IMG/VR virus record: IMGVR_UViG_3300048808_000008 | Coordinates: 1-64,000 of that record | DNA length: 64,000 bases | Direction: 5' to 3' (one strand) | From: a virus | In this document: one piece after another, positions 1-7,526 of the stretch | Layout of the letters: the number at the start of each line of letters is the position of its first letter | Position numbering within the stretch: the first letter of the stretch is position 1 | The notes under the pieces: model-generated | What the model saw: only the letters and a program-made list of their open reading frames with translations | Databases searched by the model: none | What the model was told of the DNA's origin: nothing | Made by a program: the position numbers and the translations under genes

Positions 1-329
1 TGCGTTCTATACAGTCACGGTGGGTATGGCTTGTTACACCCACCACACACGCCCCGACTGGCACCTATGGGCGTGGGCAGCCGGGGCGCTTGCTGCGGCC
101 GTGGGTGTCGTTAGATGCGGCCGGTCACTTGCGCAACCGGCCGTGAAGGAATAAGGGAGACTTAGGTATAATGGGTTTTATGATTGCCGGCCGGCCGCTC
201 TCGTGTCGCAACCACGAGAATTACGCGACCGGAGGTCGAAATAAACTGTGCTGGAGTTTATAACGAAGTGCCATATTTTACCCTTTCACGCGCCCTTTCG
301 AACACCCTCCGCTCGGAGGGTGACTAAAC
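1..329. other. Non-coding, hairpin-rich leader upstream of the primase gene
   Basis: No convincing gene lies here. The stretch is dense in inverted repeats. GCCCCGACTG near 50-60 pairs imperfectly with CAGCCGGGGC near 79-89. CGGCCGGT near 119-127 pairs with ACCGGCCG near 136-143. GCCGGCCGGC near 187-196 is self-complementary, and CTCGTG/CACGAG flank a short loop near 201-219. A TATAAT at 167-172 has no good -35 partner. The position just before the replication primase suggests a regulatory or origin role, which is inference. Confidence 0.5.
303..322 (+). promoter_or_regulatory. Palindrome covering the primase ribosome-binding site
   Basis: CACCCTCCG, a CT centre and CGGAGGGTG form a perfect 9-base inverted repeat. 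Its right arm contains the GGAGGG Shine-Dalgarno of the gene that starts with TTG at 330. A hairpin in the mRNA would hide the ribosome-binding site; the palindrome could instead be a protein operator. Confidence 0.55.
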
Positions 330-2624
330 TTGCTCGCCAATCATGCTGCGATCCCCGCCGAGCTAAAGGCAATGCGCCGATGGGCCGTCTGCCGCGAGAT
401 TGGGGAATGGGACCCCGAGCGCGCCGAAACCAAGAAGCGTAAAGTCCCAATCATTCCCTTCACGCGCGACTGTAAGGCGTCGTGCAATAACCCCGCAACC
501 CTGAGGACGTTTACCGAGGCCGAGACCGCGTACCGCGATAGCCTGGCGACTAAGGAGCCATTCTCGGGGTTACAGTTCTGCCTGTTGGCCGGCGACGATT
601 TGGTGTTCGTCGATCTCGACGACTGTCGCGAGCCAGATTCGGGCATTGTGGCGGATTGGGCGCAGAGCATAATCGACAGGCTGGATTCCTACACAGAGGT
701 GTCGCTGTCCGGCAAGGGTATCCACGTGTTCGTGCATGGCGCGCTGCCGGAGGGCCGACGGCGTTACGGCGACATCGAGTTGTACGATAGGTCCAAGTTC
801 GCTTTAATGACCGGAGCTCTCCTGCCTGGCCGAGCAGAGAAGATCGAACGGCGACAGTCCGAAATCGAGATGGTACACGCCCAGCTTCCCCCGCTTACAG
901 TAGCACGGGACGTGAACGCGTCGTCGATTGGGCCCCTGGATGAGGCCGATCCGTCAGCTATCAGAGATTTACTGATCTCGTTTAAGCAGACCGGCGACAA
1001 GGCGCGGCGCCTGTTCGACGGGGACACGACCGACACCGACGGGGACGACAGCCGCGCGGACTACCAGCTGTGCCAGCTCATCGCTTTTGTGACCCGCGAC
1101 GCCGCCAAGATCGATGAGGTTTTTCGCCTCTCCGCCCTGTGCCGGTCGAAATGGACGGCGCGGGCTAATTATCGTAATCTTACGATCCGCGCGGCCGTGG
1201 CGTCTCAGAAGCGGCAATACAAGGCCCCGAAGCCCAAGATCGACATAAGGCGAGCCGTTGACCTGCGCCTGGACGAGATCGGAAACGGTGAGCGCTTTAT
1301 TGCCCAGCACGGCGAGGATCTGCGATACGTGGCCGATTGGGGGCAATGGATTACCTGGGACGGCGCCCGGTGGAAACGCGATACCGGGGATTTGGGCGTC
1401 GAGGCGCTGGGTAAACTCACGGCCAGGTCCCTCTATGCAGAGGCCGAGCGCGAGACTAACGCAAACCGCGCGGCCGAGATCGCAAAGCACGCGATTAGGA
1501 GCCAGTCTGTGGCCAAGGTGCGCGCTTGTATCGCCTCTGCACGGTCGGAGGAGGGCGTTCCGATCTCGGCCGCCGAGCTGGATCGCGACCCTTGGGTATT
1601 GTGCTGCCCGAACGGCACAGTCGATCTTAAAACCGCAAAACTGAGGCCGTCGCGCAAGACCGATTTACTGACCAAGGTGGCCGGCGCCGAATACGACAGG
1701 AACGCCTATGCGAGCCGCTGGTATACATTCCTTGAGCGAGTGCTGCCCGATGCCGATGTCCGTGGTTATGTGCAAAGGGCGGCGGGTTACGCACTCTGCG
1801 GAAAGTGCGCGGAAAAGGCGCTGTTTTTCCTCTACGGCGCGACCGGCGATAACGGAAAGACCGTGTTTCTGTCCGCACTTTTGGACGTGTTTGGCGAGTA
1901 TGGGCTAAGAGCCCCGGCCGAACTCCTGCTTGCGAACGATCACGGCAGCGGCAACACGCTTGATAAGGCCATGCTGTGCGGGGCTCGGCTGGTCGTAACT
2001 GTCGAGGTCGAGGACGGCCGACGGATGGCTGAGAGCGTGGTTCGGGAAATCACTGGCGCGGATCGAATTACCGCAAGGCGGCTGTACGAGATGCCATTCG
2101 AGTTCGATCCGACTCATACTATATTTCTAGCCGCCAACCATCGACCGGTGATTAAGTGTCAGGACCCGGCGATTTGGAATCGCATCAAAACCATTCCGTT
2201 TCTCGAGCAGATTCCCAAAGCCGAGCAAGATCCCTTACTAACCGATAAGCTGCGCGAGGAGCGCGCCGGAATCCTAAACTGGCTGCTCGTCGGATACCAA
2301 GATTGGCAGGAGGGCGGACTGCGCGAGCCTGCCGGGGTTGTGGCTGCAAACGAAGAGTACAAGCTGTCCGTCGATGTTTTAGCGGACTTCCTGGCCGAGC
2401 GCTGCGTATTCGACCCAGGATACGCCACAGCGGGGCCTGAGTTGTGGATTGAGTATTCCACGTGGTGCAAGAATAATGAGGTGCGCGGTATCGGTAAGCA
2501 GGCGCTTGGAGCGCGGATCAGGGAACACGCAGGGGTGTCTGCCGCTGTGGGAATCGGGCCGAAAGCGTCGCGCGGTTTCCGGGGAATCGGTATTAAAAAC
2601 AGCGTGCAACAAGCCAGCTTGTAA
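330..2624 (+). CDS. Phage primase-polymerase/SF3 helicase (D5-like)
   Basis: Bifunctional replication protein of 764 residues, inferred to prime and unwind phage DNA. The N-terminal third has primase-polymerase signatures: VDLDD at about 94-98, SGKGIH at about 127-132 and ELYDRSKF at about 150-157, as in NrS-1/archaeo-eukaryotic primase-type phage enzymes. The C-terminal half is a D5/P4-type superfamily 3 helicase with Walker A GATGDNGKT at about 503-511, a following acidic strand near 555, and the ITGAD...AANHRP sensor region. The start is TTG, chosen because GGAGGG lies 9 bases upstream and the resulting N-terminus (IPAELKAMRRW) is typical of the family. The ribosome-binding site sits inside a perfect palindrome. 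Confidence 0.9.
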   Translation: MLANHAAIPAELKAMRRWAVCREIGEWDPERAETKKRKVPIIPFTRDCKASCNNPATLRTFTEAETAYRDSLATKEPFSGLQFCLLAGDDLVFVDLDDCREPDSGIVADWAQSIIDRLDSYTEVSLSGKGIHVFVHGALPEGRRRYGDIELYDRSKFALMTGALLPGRAEKIERRQSEIEMVHAQLPPLTVARDVNASSIGPLDEADPSAIRDLLISFKQTGDKARRLFDGDTTDTDGDDSRADYQLCQLIAFVTRDAAKIDEVFRLSALCRSKWTARANYRNLTIRAAVASQKRQYKAPKPKIDIRRAVDLRLDEIGNGERFIAQHGEDLRYVADWGQWITWDGARWKRDTGDLGVEALGKLTARSLYAEAERETNANRAAEIAKHAIRSQSVAKVRACIASARSEEGVPISAAELDRDPWVLCCPNGTVDLKTAKLRPSRKTDLLTKVAGAEYDRNAYASRWYTFLERVLPDADVRGYVQRAAGYALCGKCAEKALFFLYGATGDNGKTVFLSALLDVFGEYGLRAPAELLLANDHGSGNTLDKAMLCGARLVVTVEVEDGRRMAESVVREITGADRITARRLYEMPFEFDPTHTIFLAANHRPVIKCQDPAIWNRIKTIPFLEQIPKAEQDPLLTDKLREERAGILNWLLVGYQDWQEGGLREPAGVVAANEEYKLSVDVLADFLAERCVFDPGYATAGPELWIEYSTWCKNNEVRGIGKQALGARIREHAGVSAAVGIGPKASRGFRGIGIKNSVQQASL

Positions 2625-2626
2625 GC

Positions 2627-2659
2627 CAGCCGTATTTCAGCCGTGTTTCAGCCGTATTT
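2627..2659 (+). repeat. Three tandem 11-base repeats after the primase gene
   Basis: The unit CAGCCGTATTT occurs three times head to tail (2627-2637, 2638-2648, 2649-2659); the middle copy has one A-to-G change. It begins two bases after the primase stop. It could be a small iteron array or slippage product. Confidence 0.8.
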
Positions 2660-2704
2660 TGGTTCGGCCGGCCACCGGTGATAAAGGCCCAGGGAGGATA
2701 GCGC

Positions 2705-3157
2705 ATGCGACGATCGCCATTGATTATGACGCCGACGCCGGCAGCGGACCCGCTGGAGAGTGTTCATCAGGAGCGCTTTTTCCAGGCGGCGAAATTGCAC
2801 GAACAGAAGTGGCCGGAGCTCCGCTACCTTTTCGCCGTGCCAAACGGAGGCCTGCGTTTCCAGAGGGAGGCGCAGGCGCTGAAGCGGCAGGGCGTTCGGG
2901 CGGGCGTCCCGGACGTGTGGCTGCCGGTGGCGCGGACGGCGCCGGGCGGTGGTGTCTACCATGGCTGGGTCGGCGAGCTGAAACGCTATGCGGGCGTGGC
3001 AAGCGACCTGAGCGAAGATCAGAAGCGGTGGCTTGCGTGGCTGCGCTCGCAGGGATACTGCGCGGACTGGTATCGCGGCTGGGATCTGATGTGGGCAAGC
3101 CTGGTCACATACCTTGAGTTGCCGAAGGCGGCGTCACCACAACAGTCGCTCAACTAA
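2705..3157 (+). CDS. VRR-NUC domain nuclease
   Basis: 150-residue protein spanning a whole VRR-NUC fold, a PD-(D/E)XK-type nuclease common beside phage replication genes. Visible signatures are an early HQERFF...E helix, the PNGG turn, GVRAGVPDVWLP with the metal-binding D, and GELKRYAG supplying the ExK pair. The later SEDQKRWLAWLRSQGY matches the family's helix. ATG at 2705 follows GGGAGG at good spacing. The usual inference is branched-DNA or junction cleavage during replication or repair. It is the last plus-strand gene of the leftmost block and converges on the minus-strand operon. Confidence 0.88.
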   Translation: MRRSPLIMTPTPAADPLESVHQERFFQAAKLHEQKWPELRYLFAVPNGGLRFQREAQALKRQGVRAGVPDVWLPVARTAPGGGVYHGWVGELKRYAGVASDLSEDQKRWLAWLRSQGYCADWYRGWDLMWASLVTYLELPKAASPQQSLN

Positions 3158-3165
3158 CGCGCCTC

Positions 3166-3315
3166 CTAAATATCGATCTGTTCAGCCTTGCAGCAGATCC
3201 GGATCATCTGCTCGATGGTCTGCACCATCGTTGGTAACGCCCAGCGCGCCTGCAGCCGCTTGAGCGCAACTGCGAGCGCGGGCGTCAATAGAAATTGTTT
3301 ACGCAACTTTGCCAT
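3166..3315 (-). CDS. Small basic protein, possible ribbon-helix-helix type
   Basis: 49 residues starting MAKLRKQFLL. A longer in-frame reading exists, but this ATG has AAAGGAG seven bases upstream. The sequence is a strand-like basic N-terminus followed by two predicted helices (TPALAVALKRLQ and MVQTIEQMIRIC), resembling short Arc-type DNA-binding proteins. The resemblance is weak. Its start overlaps the end of the upstream zinc-finger gene by 17 bases, so the two are probably co-translated. It is the last gene of its operon. Confidence 0.6.
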   Translation of the reverse strand: MAKLRKQFLLTPALAVALKRLQARWALPTMVQTIEQMIRICCKAEQIDI

Positions 3316-3664
3316 GAGAGACTCCTTTAGCGAATGTGCGAAATGGATTCGTTGCCCTGGCTGCATAAGCGCAGGCGGCAACGAGTGTTTTGTGGGATAC
3401 CCCCGTTTTTGGCGGCGGAGGATTCTTCGCCTGCGAGCACTCGCGAGAGCAGAAGACGCGCGCCTTTGGCCTCTTGCTGTCGTACTCTGTGAAGATCTTG
3501 TGGCAGTTCGCGCACCGCATACGGCGGGGGGGTGCGGATTTGCCGCCGTGAGCCGTTTCGCGCCCACGCTGGACAAACAAGAGGCCTGCGCACTTGTTGG
3601 AGCAGACCTTGCGCGAGGGCGCTCCGCGGAACTCGGCTTGGCAATAAGCGCATTTATGCAACAT
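3299..3664 (-). CDS. Double zinc-finger (treble-clef-like) protein
   Basis: 121 residues with two similar Cys4 modules: CAYCQ...CSNKC near residues 5-25 and CANCHKIF...CSREC near 50-75. Such CxxC...CxxxC pairs occur in phage HNH-associated and DNA-binding zinc domains. No nuclease His motif is visible, so it is a binding module rather than an enzyme as far as can be seen. ATG at 3664 is preceded by AAGGGAG. A perfect 12-base-arm palindrome at 3693-3717 separates it from the gene upstream. Confidence 0.7.
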   Translation of the reverse strand: MLHKCAYCQAEFRGAPSRKVCSNKCAGLLFVQRGRETAHGGKSAPPRRMRCANCHKIFTEYDSKRPKARVFCSRECSQAKNPPPPKTGVSHKTLVAACAYAARATNPFRTFAKGVSHGKVA

Positions 3665-3679
3665 GTGCTATAATCTCCC

Positions 3680-3719
3680 TTTAATCGAACGCGCCGGGCC
3701 TGAACTTCAGGCCCGGCAA
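3680..3719 (+). repeat. Hairpin element, left copy of an inverted pair
   Basis: TTTAATCGAACGC is followed by GCCGGGCCTGAA, C and TTCAGGCCCGGC (3693-3717). The same AATCGAACGC-plus-GC-hairpin arrangement occurs in reverse orientation at 4744-4781, so the pair brackets the gene at 3727-4698. Either copy could serve as a terminator stem, but neither is followed by a clear T run on the minus strand. Confidence 0.7.
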
Positions 3720-3726
3720 GCGAATT

Positions 3727-4698
3727 CTAGACATGGGAAAACTTCCCATGTCCCAGCCACGCCGGTGGCGAGATCACGCGCCAGGCGGCAACGCGAACAA
3801 TATCGTCTGCGTCGCCTTGGTAGTAGTCGGCGGTTGCCCATTTTCTGGTTTCGCCACTGGTTTCCGTAAGCGTTCCGACCATGTTCCATGCGTACGTCCC
3901 TTCGTGACGTACACCGTCCACGGTGTAATACTCCACCGCGATGTTTTCATAGCCGCTGGGCTGGCCATGCCGCTGCCAGAATGTAGCTTCGTCGGAAAGG
4001 CTGGTTCCGACACGTCCGGCCAGATAGTGCGCCACATCGCGCCAGGGGTTCCACGCATAGCCGAGCGGGTCTCGCAGCTTCTTCTGCGCGACGCGGAAAT
4101 TGGCCAGGGCATCTTCGAGTGACGACGACCCGGCTAATTCGTGGCCGACATTGATCGATTGGTTCGCGACGATCGCTTCAACGATCCGCTGCAGGCGGTC
4201 GATGTATCGACCGCCTTCGCTCGGATCGTCGCGCACGTCAAGGCACGACTCCGGCGCGACGCTAACGGTCCATACTCCGTCGGCGTCCATGCGTAAAACC
4301 GTTCGAGCACGGTCTATTAAGCCCGCCGAACGAGCCGTTATCTCCAGCTCTGCACCGGTGAACACGTCCTCGCGGCCAAGCGATGATACCTCCCAGGAGA
4401 GGCCACCGCCTGCGGTCGAGCCACCGACTACGCCGTCAGCATAGTCGGCGTCGATGTAGTCAGGGCTGGTGACTCCCCAGCCACAGGCACCTTCTGTAAG
4501 GTTCTGGTAGCACGCCTCGTCTATATCTGCAAGGCGGACGTATCCGTCCCTGTCGGCGAGTCCTTTTATTGTGGACTCGCTAAGTTTGCTCCAAGTGTGG
4601 CCAAGGAGTCCGGCCACGCTTTTTGCGGCGAGGACGGTGAGCACTTGGGCGCGCTCAAGTCGCTTGAGCGCGTTAATGATTTCATTCGTTTCGGACAT
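3727..4698 (-). CDS. Hypothetical phage protein, 323 residues
   Basis: Not recognised. The N-terminal 35 residues form a helix (ETNEIINALKRLERAQ) and the rest is acidic and rich in Tyr/Trp/Gly with several Cys in the first third (CYQNLTEGACGW). No membrane segment or signal peptide is seen. ATG at 4698 follows AGAGGAG. It is the longest gene of the left minus-strand operon and is bracketed by two inverted copies of a GC-rich hairpin element. Confidence 0.75.
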   Translation of the reverse strand: MSETNEIINALKRLERAQVLTVLAAKSVAGLLGHTWSKLSESTIKGLADRDGYVRLADIDEACYQNLTEGACGWGVTSPDYIDADYADGVVGGSTAGGGLSWEVSSLGREDVFTGAELEITARSAGLIDRARTVLRMDADGVWTVSVAPESCLDVRDDPSEGGRYIDRLQRIVEAIVANQSINVGHELAGSSSLEDALANFRVAQKKLRDPLGYAWNPWRDVAHYLAGRVGTSLSDEATFWQRHGQPSGYENIAVEYYTVDGVRHEGTYAWNMVGTLTETSGETRKWATADYYQGDADDIVRVAAWRVISPPAWLGHGKFSHV

Positions 4699-4743
4699 TT
4701 CTTTCGTTTCTCCTCTGGGTTTAAGGTCCGCCGACCATTCCGT

Positions 4744-4781
4744 TTGCCGGGGCCAAGCGGCCCCGGCGCGTTCGATTAAAA
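4744..4781 (-). repeat. Hairpin element, right copy of an inverted pair
   Basis: Read on the minus strand this is TTTTAATCGAACGC followed by GCCGGGGCC, GCTT and GGCCCCGGC (stem 4746-4767). It matches the element at 3680-3719 in inverted orientation, differing in the loop and a few stem positions. Confidence 0.7.
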
Positions 4782-4800
4782 GAGGGCAGTGGCGAAAAAA

Positions 4801-5250
4801 CTAATCCTCATTCCCACCGTCGTTGAAGGTGAGTGTCCACACTCCTTCCGATGTGAGGGTGGCGACATTGAAAACTATGAACCGCTCGTCCGCATCGGCG
4901 GCTTCGAGCGCCGCCATCGCCTCTTCATGGCTGTCGAACCGCTCAACCACGTGCCAGTTTCGATCGCCAAAAAACTGCGCCGATCCATTTCCAACGCCCT
5001 CCATCAGGGCGAACGATCCCTGTTCATTGATCACGGCGAAGTCGCAATAGTGCTCGCCGATTTTCACTTCGCCGTCAACGATGGCGCCGGTGACCCAATG
5101 GCCACCGTTGAGCTCGGCGGGACAGTAGCCATCAACAACCCCGGTTATCAGCAACGTTTCCCGATCTACGACCGGGTAAGACGACCCGAAATCCACGCCC
5201 TGGATCTCGGTGTCGGTGATTGATTTACCAATTACCTGATTGATGTCCAT
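4801..5250 (-). CDS. Hypothetical acidic phage protein
   Basis: 149 residues, strongly acidic, mixed alpha/beta, with many short strands (GHWVTGAIVDGEVKIG, CDFAVINEQ) and a helix DSHEEAMAALEAA. No family recognised. ATG at 5250 is preceded by AAAGGAG in the recurring hairpin leader at 5259-5300. It sits in the operon read from the promoter at 6408-6436. Confidence 0.75.
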   Translation of the reverse strand: MDINQVIGKSITDTEIQGVDFGSSYPVVDRETLLITGVVDGYCPAELNGGHWVTGAIVDGEVKIGEHYCDFAVINEQGSFALMEGVGNGSAQFFGDRNWHVVERFDSHEEAMAALEAADADERFIVFNVATLTSEGVWTLTFNDGGNED

Positions 5251-5258
5251 TCCTGTTT

Positions 5259-5300
5259 CTCCTTTGCGCTGCCCGCCTTGCGGTCGGGACTTACTGCGCG
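5259..5300 (-). repeat. Recurring hairpin leader, copy 1
   Basis: On the minus strand: GCGCAGTAAGTCCCGACC, loop, GGCGGGCAGCGC, then AAAGGAG and the next start. CCCG(A)CC pairs with GGCGGG and the flanking GCGC boxes can also pair. The first nine bases are also the end of the upstream gene (codons Ala-Gln-stop). Confidence 0.75.
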
Positions 5301-5509
5301 TTATCGCGTTTCGTCTTATACTCCAATGTTTCGCTTTTCCTGTCTAAGCGATATCGCGCTTCATCTCTCATTGCCTCTTCCCGGGTTGGCCGGATAGGGG
5401 CGTTTGGGTAACTTTTTGCGCGATATCCTATCGCCCCTGTAGGTCGAAAACGACCTACGGCGACTGCTGCATCGCTCCCAAACGTCCAGCCATCAATTGT
5501 TAATCGCAT
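5291..5509 (-). CDS. Small hypothetical phage protein
   Basis: 72 residues, basic, no recognised family; N-terminal strands (LTIDGWTFGSDAAVAVGRF) then a charged helix from about residue 43 (REEAMRDEARYRLDRK). ATG at 5509 follows AAGGAG, supplied by leader copy 2. Its final codons lie inside leader copy 1, which serves the next gene. Confidence 0.65.
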   Translation of the reverse strand: MRLTIDGWTFGSDAAVAVGRFRPTGAIGYRAKSYPNAPIRPTREEAMRDEARYRLDRKSETLEYKTKRDNAQ

Positions 5510-5516
5510 CGATTAA

Positions 5517-5558
5517 CTCCTTGCGCTGCCCGCCGTCGCCGGTCGGGACTTACTGCGC
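5517..5558 (-). repeat. Recurring hairpin leader, copy 2
   Basis: Same order as copy 1: CGCAGTAAGTCCCGACC, a variable loop, GGCGGGCAGCGC, then AAGGAG before the gene that starts at 5509. Here the CGCAGTAAG box is not the end of a gene, so its conservation is not explained by coding. Confidence 0.75.
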
Positions 5559-5580
5559 CTGACTAACTAAAGGCCCCGGC

Positions 5581-5805
5581 CTACTCGGTTACGAGCTTGC
5601 CGGTATGCAAGATGAATAGCCGAGCATCATTTGGCCGCTCGCCGGCATTCAACTGATCGGCAAGCGCTCGCGCATCCGCCCTAAACATGTGGACTGAGCA
5701 CACCTCGCTGGTGCGCACCGACTCAGTATCCAAAACGACACGGCAGTGATGCCAACAGGTGGGTCTATCGCAGTTCACGTCCCGACCAACCGTAAATCGT
5801 GCCAT
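5581..5805 (-). CDS. Small Cys-rich hypothetical protein
   Basis: 74 residues beginning MARFTVGRDVNCDRP. CDRPTCWHHC and a later CSVH suggest a metal site. The upstream gene's TAA and this ATG share a base (TAATG at 5803-5807), so translation is probably coupled; a longer in-frame start was rejected for that reason. Confidence 0.7.
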   Translation of the reverse strand: MARFTVGRDVNCDRPTCWHHCRVVLDTESVRTSEVCSVHMFRADARALADQLNAGERPNDARLFILHTGKLVTE

Positions 5806-6377
5806 TAGAATAACCTCTCTGCTTGCGCTAAAACAGCCGCATTCGCGATCTTTCGGGCCTGCACCTTCCGGAGCACATCCTTGCCGTAAATCCGGCCCCA
5901 ACAGACCGGCCCGATACCCCGAGCCATGCTGAGATCGTCCGTCAAGGTTTCGCCGCAGATGGCGCAGTGTCCAGACCGGCCGAGCGCGGCGTACAGGCGG
6001 TCCGGGTCACAATCGGCCGAGATCACGCCCGCAGTAACGATTACAAGCGCCTGCTGCAGCCGGATAGGTCCTAGATAATCGTGGTAGTACGAGACATGCT
6101 CGTATTTGTGGCCGACCGGGTAGGGCCGCAAACAGAATCCCTCGCCCTCGGCAGACTTTGGGTCTATGTAAAGCGACCCTCGGCCTGCGCTAATGGCCTT
6201 AGGCCGAATTCCTATGAGCAGGTCGCCGGCCATCGTGATTACGAGCCGGTAGCCGCCGACGGCAACAATGATCTCCGAGGTTTTGCCTATAAGCGACTTA
6301 GCGATATCATCATGCCGATCGCTCGAATAAGTGCGCGCCGTGCCGACCGTTTCGATCATTGAGTAAATATCATTCAT
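5805..6377 (-). CDS. DUF6011-type zinc-motif protein
   Basis: 190 residues when started at ATG 6377, which has GGAGGG eight bases upstream; an in-frame longer start lacks a ribosome site and would run through the promoter. The C-terminal part carries CAICGETLTDDLSMARGIGPVCW, the Cys pair plus GIGPxC signature of DUF6011, found in many phage and bacterial proteins of unknown role. The N-terminal 120 residues are mixed alpha/beta and unrecognised. It is the first gene after the promoter at 6408-6436. Confidence 0.8.
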   Translation of the reverse strand: MNDIYSMIETVGTARTYSSDRHDDIAKSLIGKTSEIIVAVGGYRLVITMAGDLLIGIRPKAISAGRGSLYIDPKSAEGEGFCLRPYPVGHKYEHVSYYHDYLGPIRLQQALVIVTAGVISADCDPDRLYAALGRSGHCAICGETLTDDLSMARGIGPVCWGRIYGKDVLRKVQARKIANAAVLAQAERLF

Positions 6378-6407
6378 TGTTGATTCCCTCCTCTGCGCCA
6401 TACACAC

Positions 6408-6436
6408 ATTATACACACTGCATGAGCATGTGTCAA
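6408..6436 (-). promoter_or_regulatory. Consensus sigma-70 promoter
   Basis: Minus strand TTGACA (6436-6431), 17-base spacer, TATAAT (6413-6408): a perfect match to both hexamers. It points at the operon 6377 to 3166. The ribosome-binding site of the first gene is about 20 bases beyond the -10. Confidence 0.9.
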
Positions 6437-6635
6437 GTGCAGTAACTAGCAATAGCTAACTATTTTCGGCCGAGCCTTAAATATTTAGCGATTCATGGCG
6501 AATCCTTTTTCTACGATTACTGGAGCACTGAGAATTTTGCGACGTTTCGACGGGATTGAATAGCAATGATAGCAACAGTACAAACAGCTTTTTTGTGCAC
6601 TAATGACAGCTAAAGCGGGATATACACAGATATTT

Positions 6636-6680
6636 CCACTGACATTTACTGACATTTACCCCCCTGACTTCCCAAACTTT
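6636..6680 (-). repeat. 45-base element, inverted copy
   Basis: On the minus strand it reads AGTTTGGGAAG, then GGGGGG, then AAATGTCAGT and AAATGTCAGT. It shares the AGTTTGGG start and the double AAATGTCAG end with the direct copies at 6706 and 7185, but the middle diverges. Confidence 0.6.
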
Positions 6681-6705
6681 CCTATATATTTTCTCGCGTA
6701 TTGGG

Positions 6706-6752
6706 ACTTTGGGGAAAATGGACTCAAACGTCAGAAATGTCAGGATTTAGGG
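6706..6752 (+). repeat. 45-base element, direct copy A
   Basis: CTTTGGGGAAAATGG, a short variable part, AACGTCAGAAATGTCAGGATTT and GGG. Matches the copy at 7185-7230 over nearly its whole length with scattered changes. Confidence 0.75.
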
Positions 6753-7184
6753 GGAAAAGGCGATTCGGGAGCTCTTATCGGGACCCTTGCTGTATCACGG
6801 GTGGCGATCGACGAGCCTCTAGGATGCCCTGTGACGAATCTGCGGGTAAGATCGTACGCTCTGCGGCCTGAAACGTCTGTGAGTGCCATTTCCGGGGCAT
6901 TACGCCCTATCGTGGGGTTATGGCCTGCCCGTTTGCGGCGGTGGAATCTGTTAGCTGTACGATTGCGGCGGGTTGCGGGATCGTTCCGAGCAGCGGGTCG
7001 GTCGAGAGGCCCAGCCCCTGGCCTTGTGCGGGAAGCCTTCTATGATGCTGCGCGCCGGCCGGGCGGCCGGTCGGACGGGTCGGTTTTTCGCGATAGTTCG
7101 TCTCTTACGTATTGTTGTTACGATTTTCTCTAGAGTGTTCATTAAAAATCACGGTCTCTGCTGAAAACGGTCAAAACTGAAAAT

Positions 7185-7230
7185 AGTTTGGGGAAAACGG
7201 CCTCCAAATGTCAGAATGTCAGGATTTGGG
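7185..7230 (+). repeat. 45-base element, direct copy B
   Basis: AGTTTGGGGAAAACGG, a short variable part, AAATGTCAGAATGTCAGG, then ATTTGGG. It ends just before the terminator of the neighbouring operon. Confidence 0.75.
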
Positions 7231-7237
7231 TGGCGTG

Positions 7238-7267
7238 AAAAAGCCCGGCCGCGTCGGCGGCCGGGCT
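7238..7267 (-). terminator. Rho-independent terminator
   Basis: Minus strand: AGCCCGGCCGC, four-base loop, GCGGCCGGGCT (perfect 11-base stem, 7242-7267), followed directly by five T. It lies eight bases past the stop of the 7275-7517 gene and ends the operon from the promoter near 8858. Confidence 0.92.
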
Positions 7268-7274
7268 GGCGGAA

Positions 7275-7517
7275 CTAGCTAATCGGGCATCCGGCGGCAT
7301 CCAGCACCGCGTTGGCCTCCTCCTCGGTCAGTCCGCCCAATGTCAGGTCAGTGGGGACGGAGCTCGGCGCGAAGCCGAGCTCGGCGCGTGCCGCCTTTAT
7401 CAGATCGCAGCGGCGGCGGGCTTCGCGCCGACCGTAGCCATACACCCAAATATTTTTCCGGCGGTCCGCGCCGGGCTCTGATCGGTCGATGATCGCGTCC
7501 GCAACCCAATCTTCCAT
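7275..7517 (-). CDS. Small hypothetical protein
   Basis: 80 residues, unrecognised. The middle (YGYGRREARRRCDLIKAARAEL) is a basic helix and the C-terminus (LTEEEANAVLDAAG) an acidic one. It is the last gene before the terminator at 7238-7267, which supports its being transcribed. Confidence 0.65.
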   Translation of the reverse strand: MEDWVADAIIDRSEPGADRRKNIWVYGYGRREARRRCDLIKAARAELGFAPSSVPTDLTLGGLTEEEANAVLDAAGCPIS

Positions 7518-7526
7518 ATTACCTTC

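Larger units (their letters stand above)
6437..7237. other. Long non-coding region with repeated elements
   Basis: About 800 bases with no convincing gene; the longest open frame (6603-7133, plus) has no ribosome site and reads like shadow translation. The stretch holds one inverted and two direct copies of a 45-base element with AAATGTCAG motifs (listed separately), and two tandem CTGACATTTA units at 6639-6658. It lies between the terminator of one minus-strand operon and the promoter of the next. An origin, iteron-binding region or integration relic are all possible. Confidence 0.6.

Noticed and set aside
2449-3117. 222-codon plus-strand frame
   Set aside because: Overlaps the end of the primase and all of the VRR-NUC gene in another frame; Arg/Gly-rich shadow.
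3316-3576. Longer N-terminus for the small gene at 3166-3315
   Set aside because: It would run through the zinc-finger gene, and the internal ATG at 3315 has an excellent ribosome site.
6603-7133. 176-codon plus-strand frame in the non-coding gap
   Set aside because: No ribosome site, repeats run through it, composition is not protein-like; the stretch is better read as repeats and regulatory DNA.
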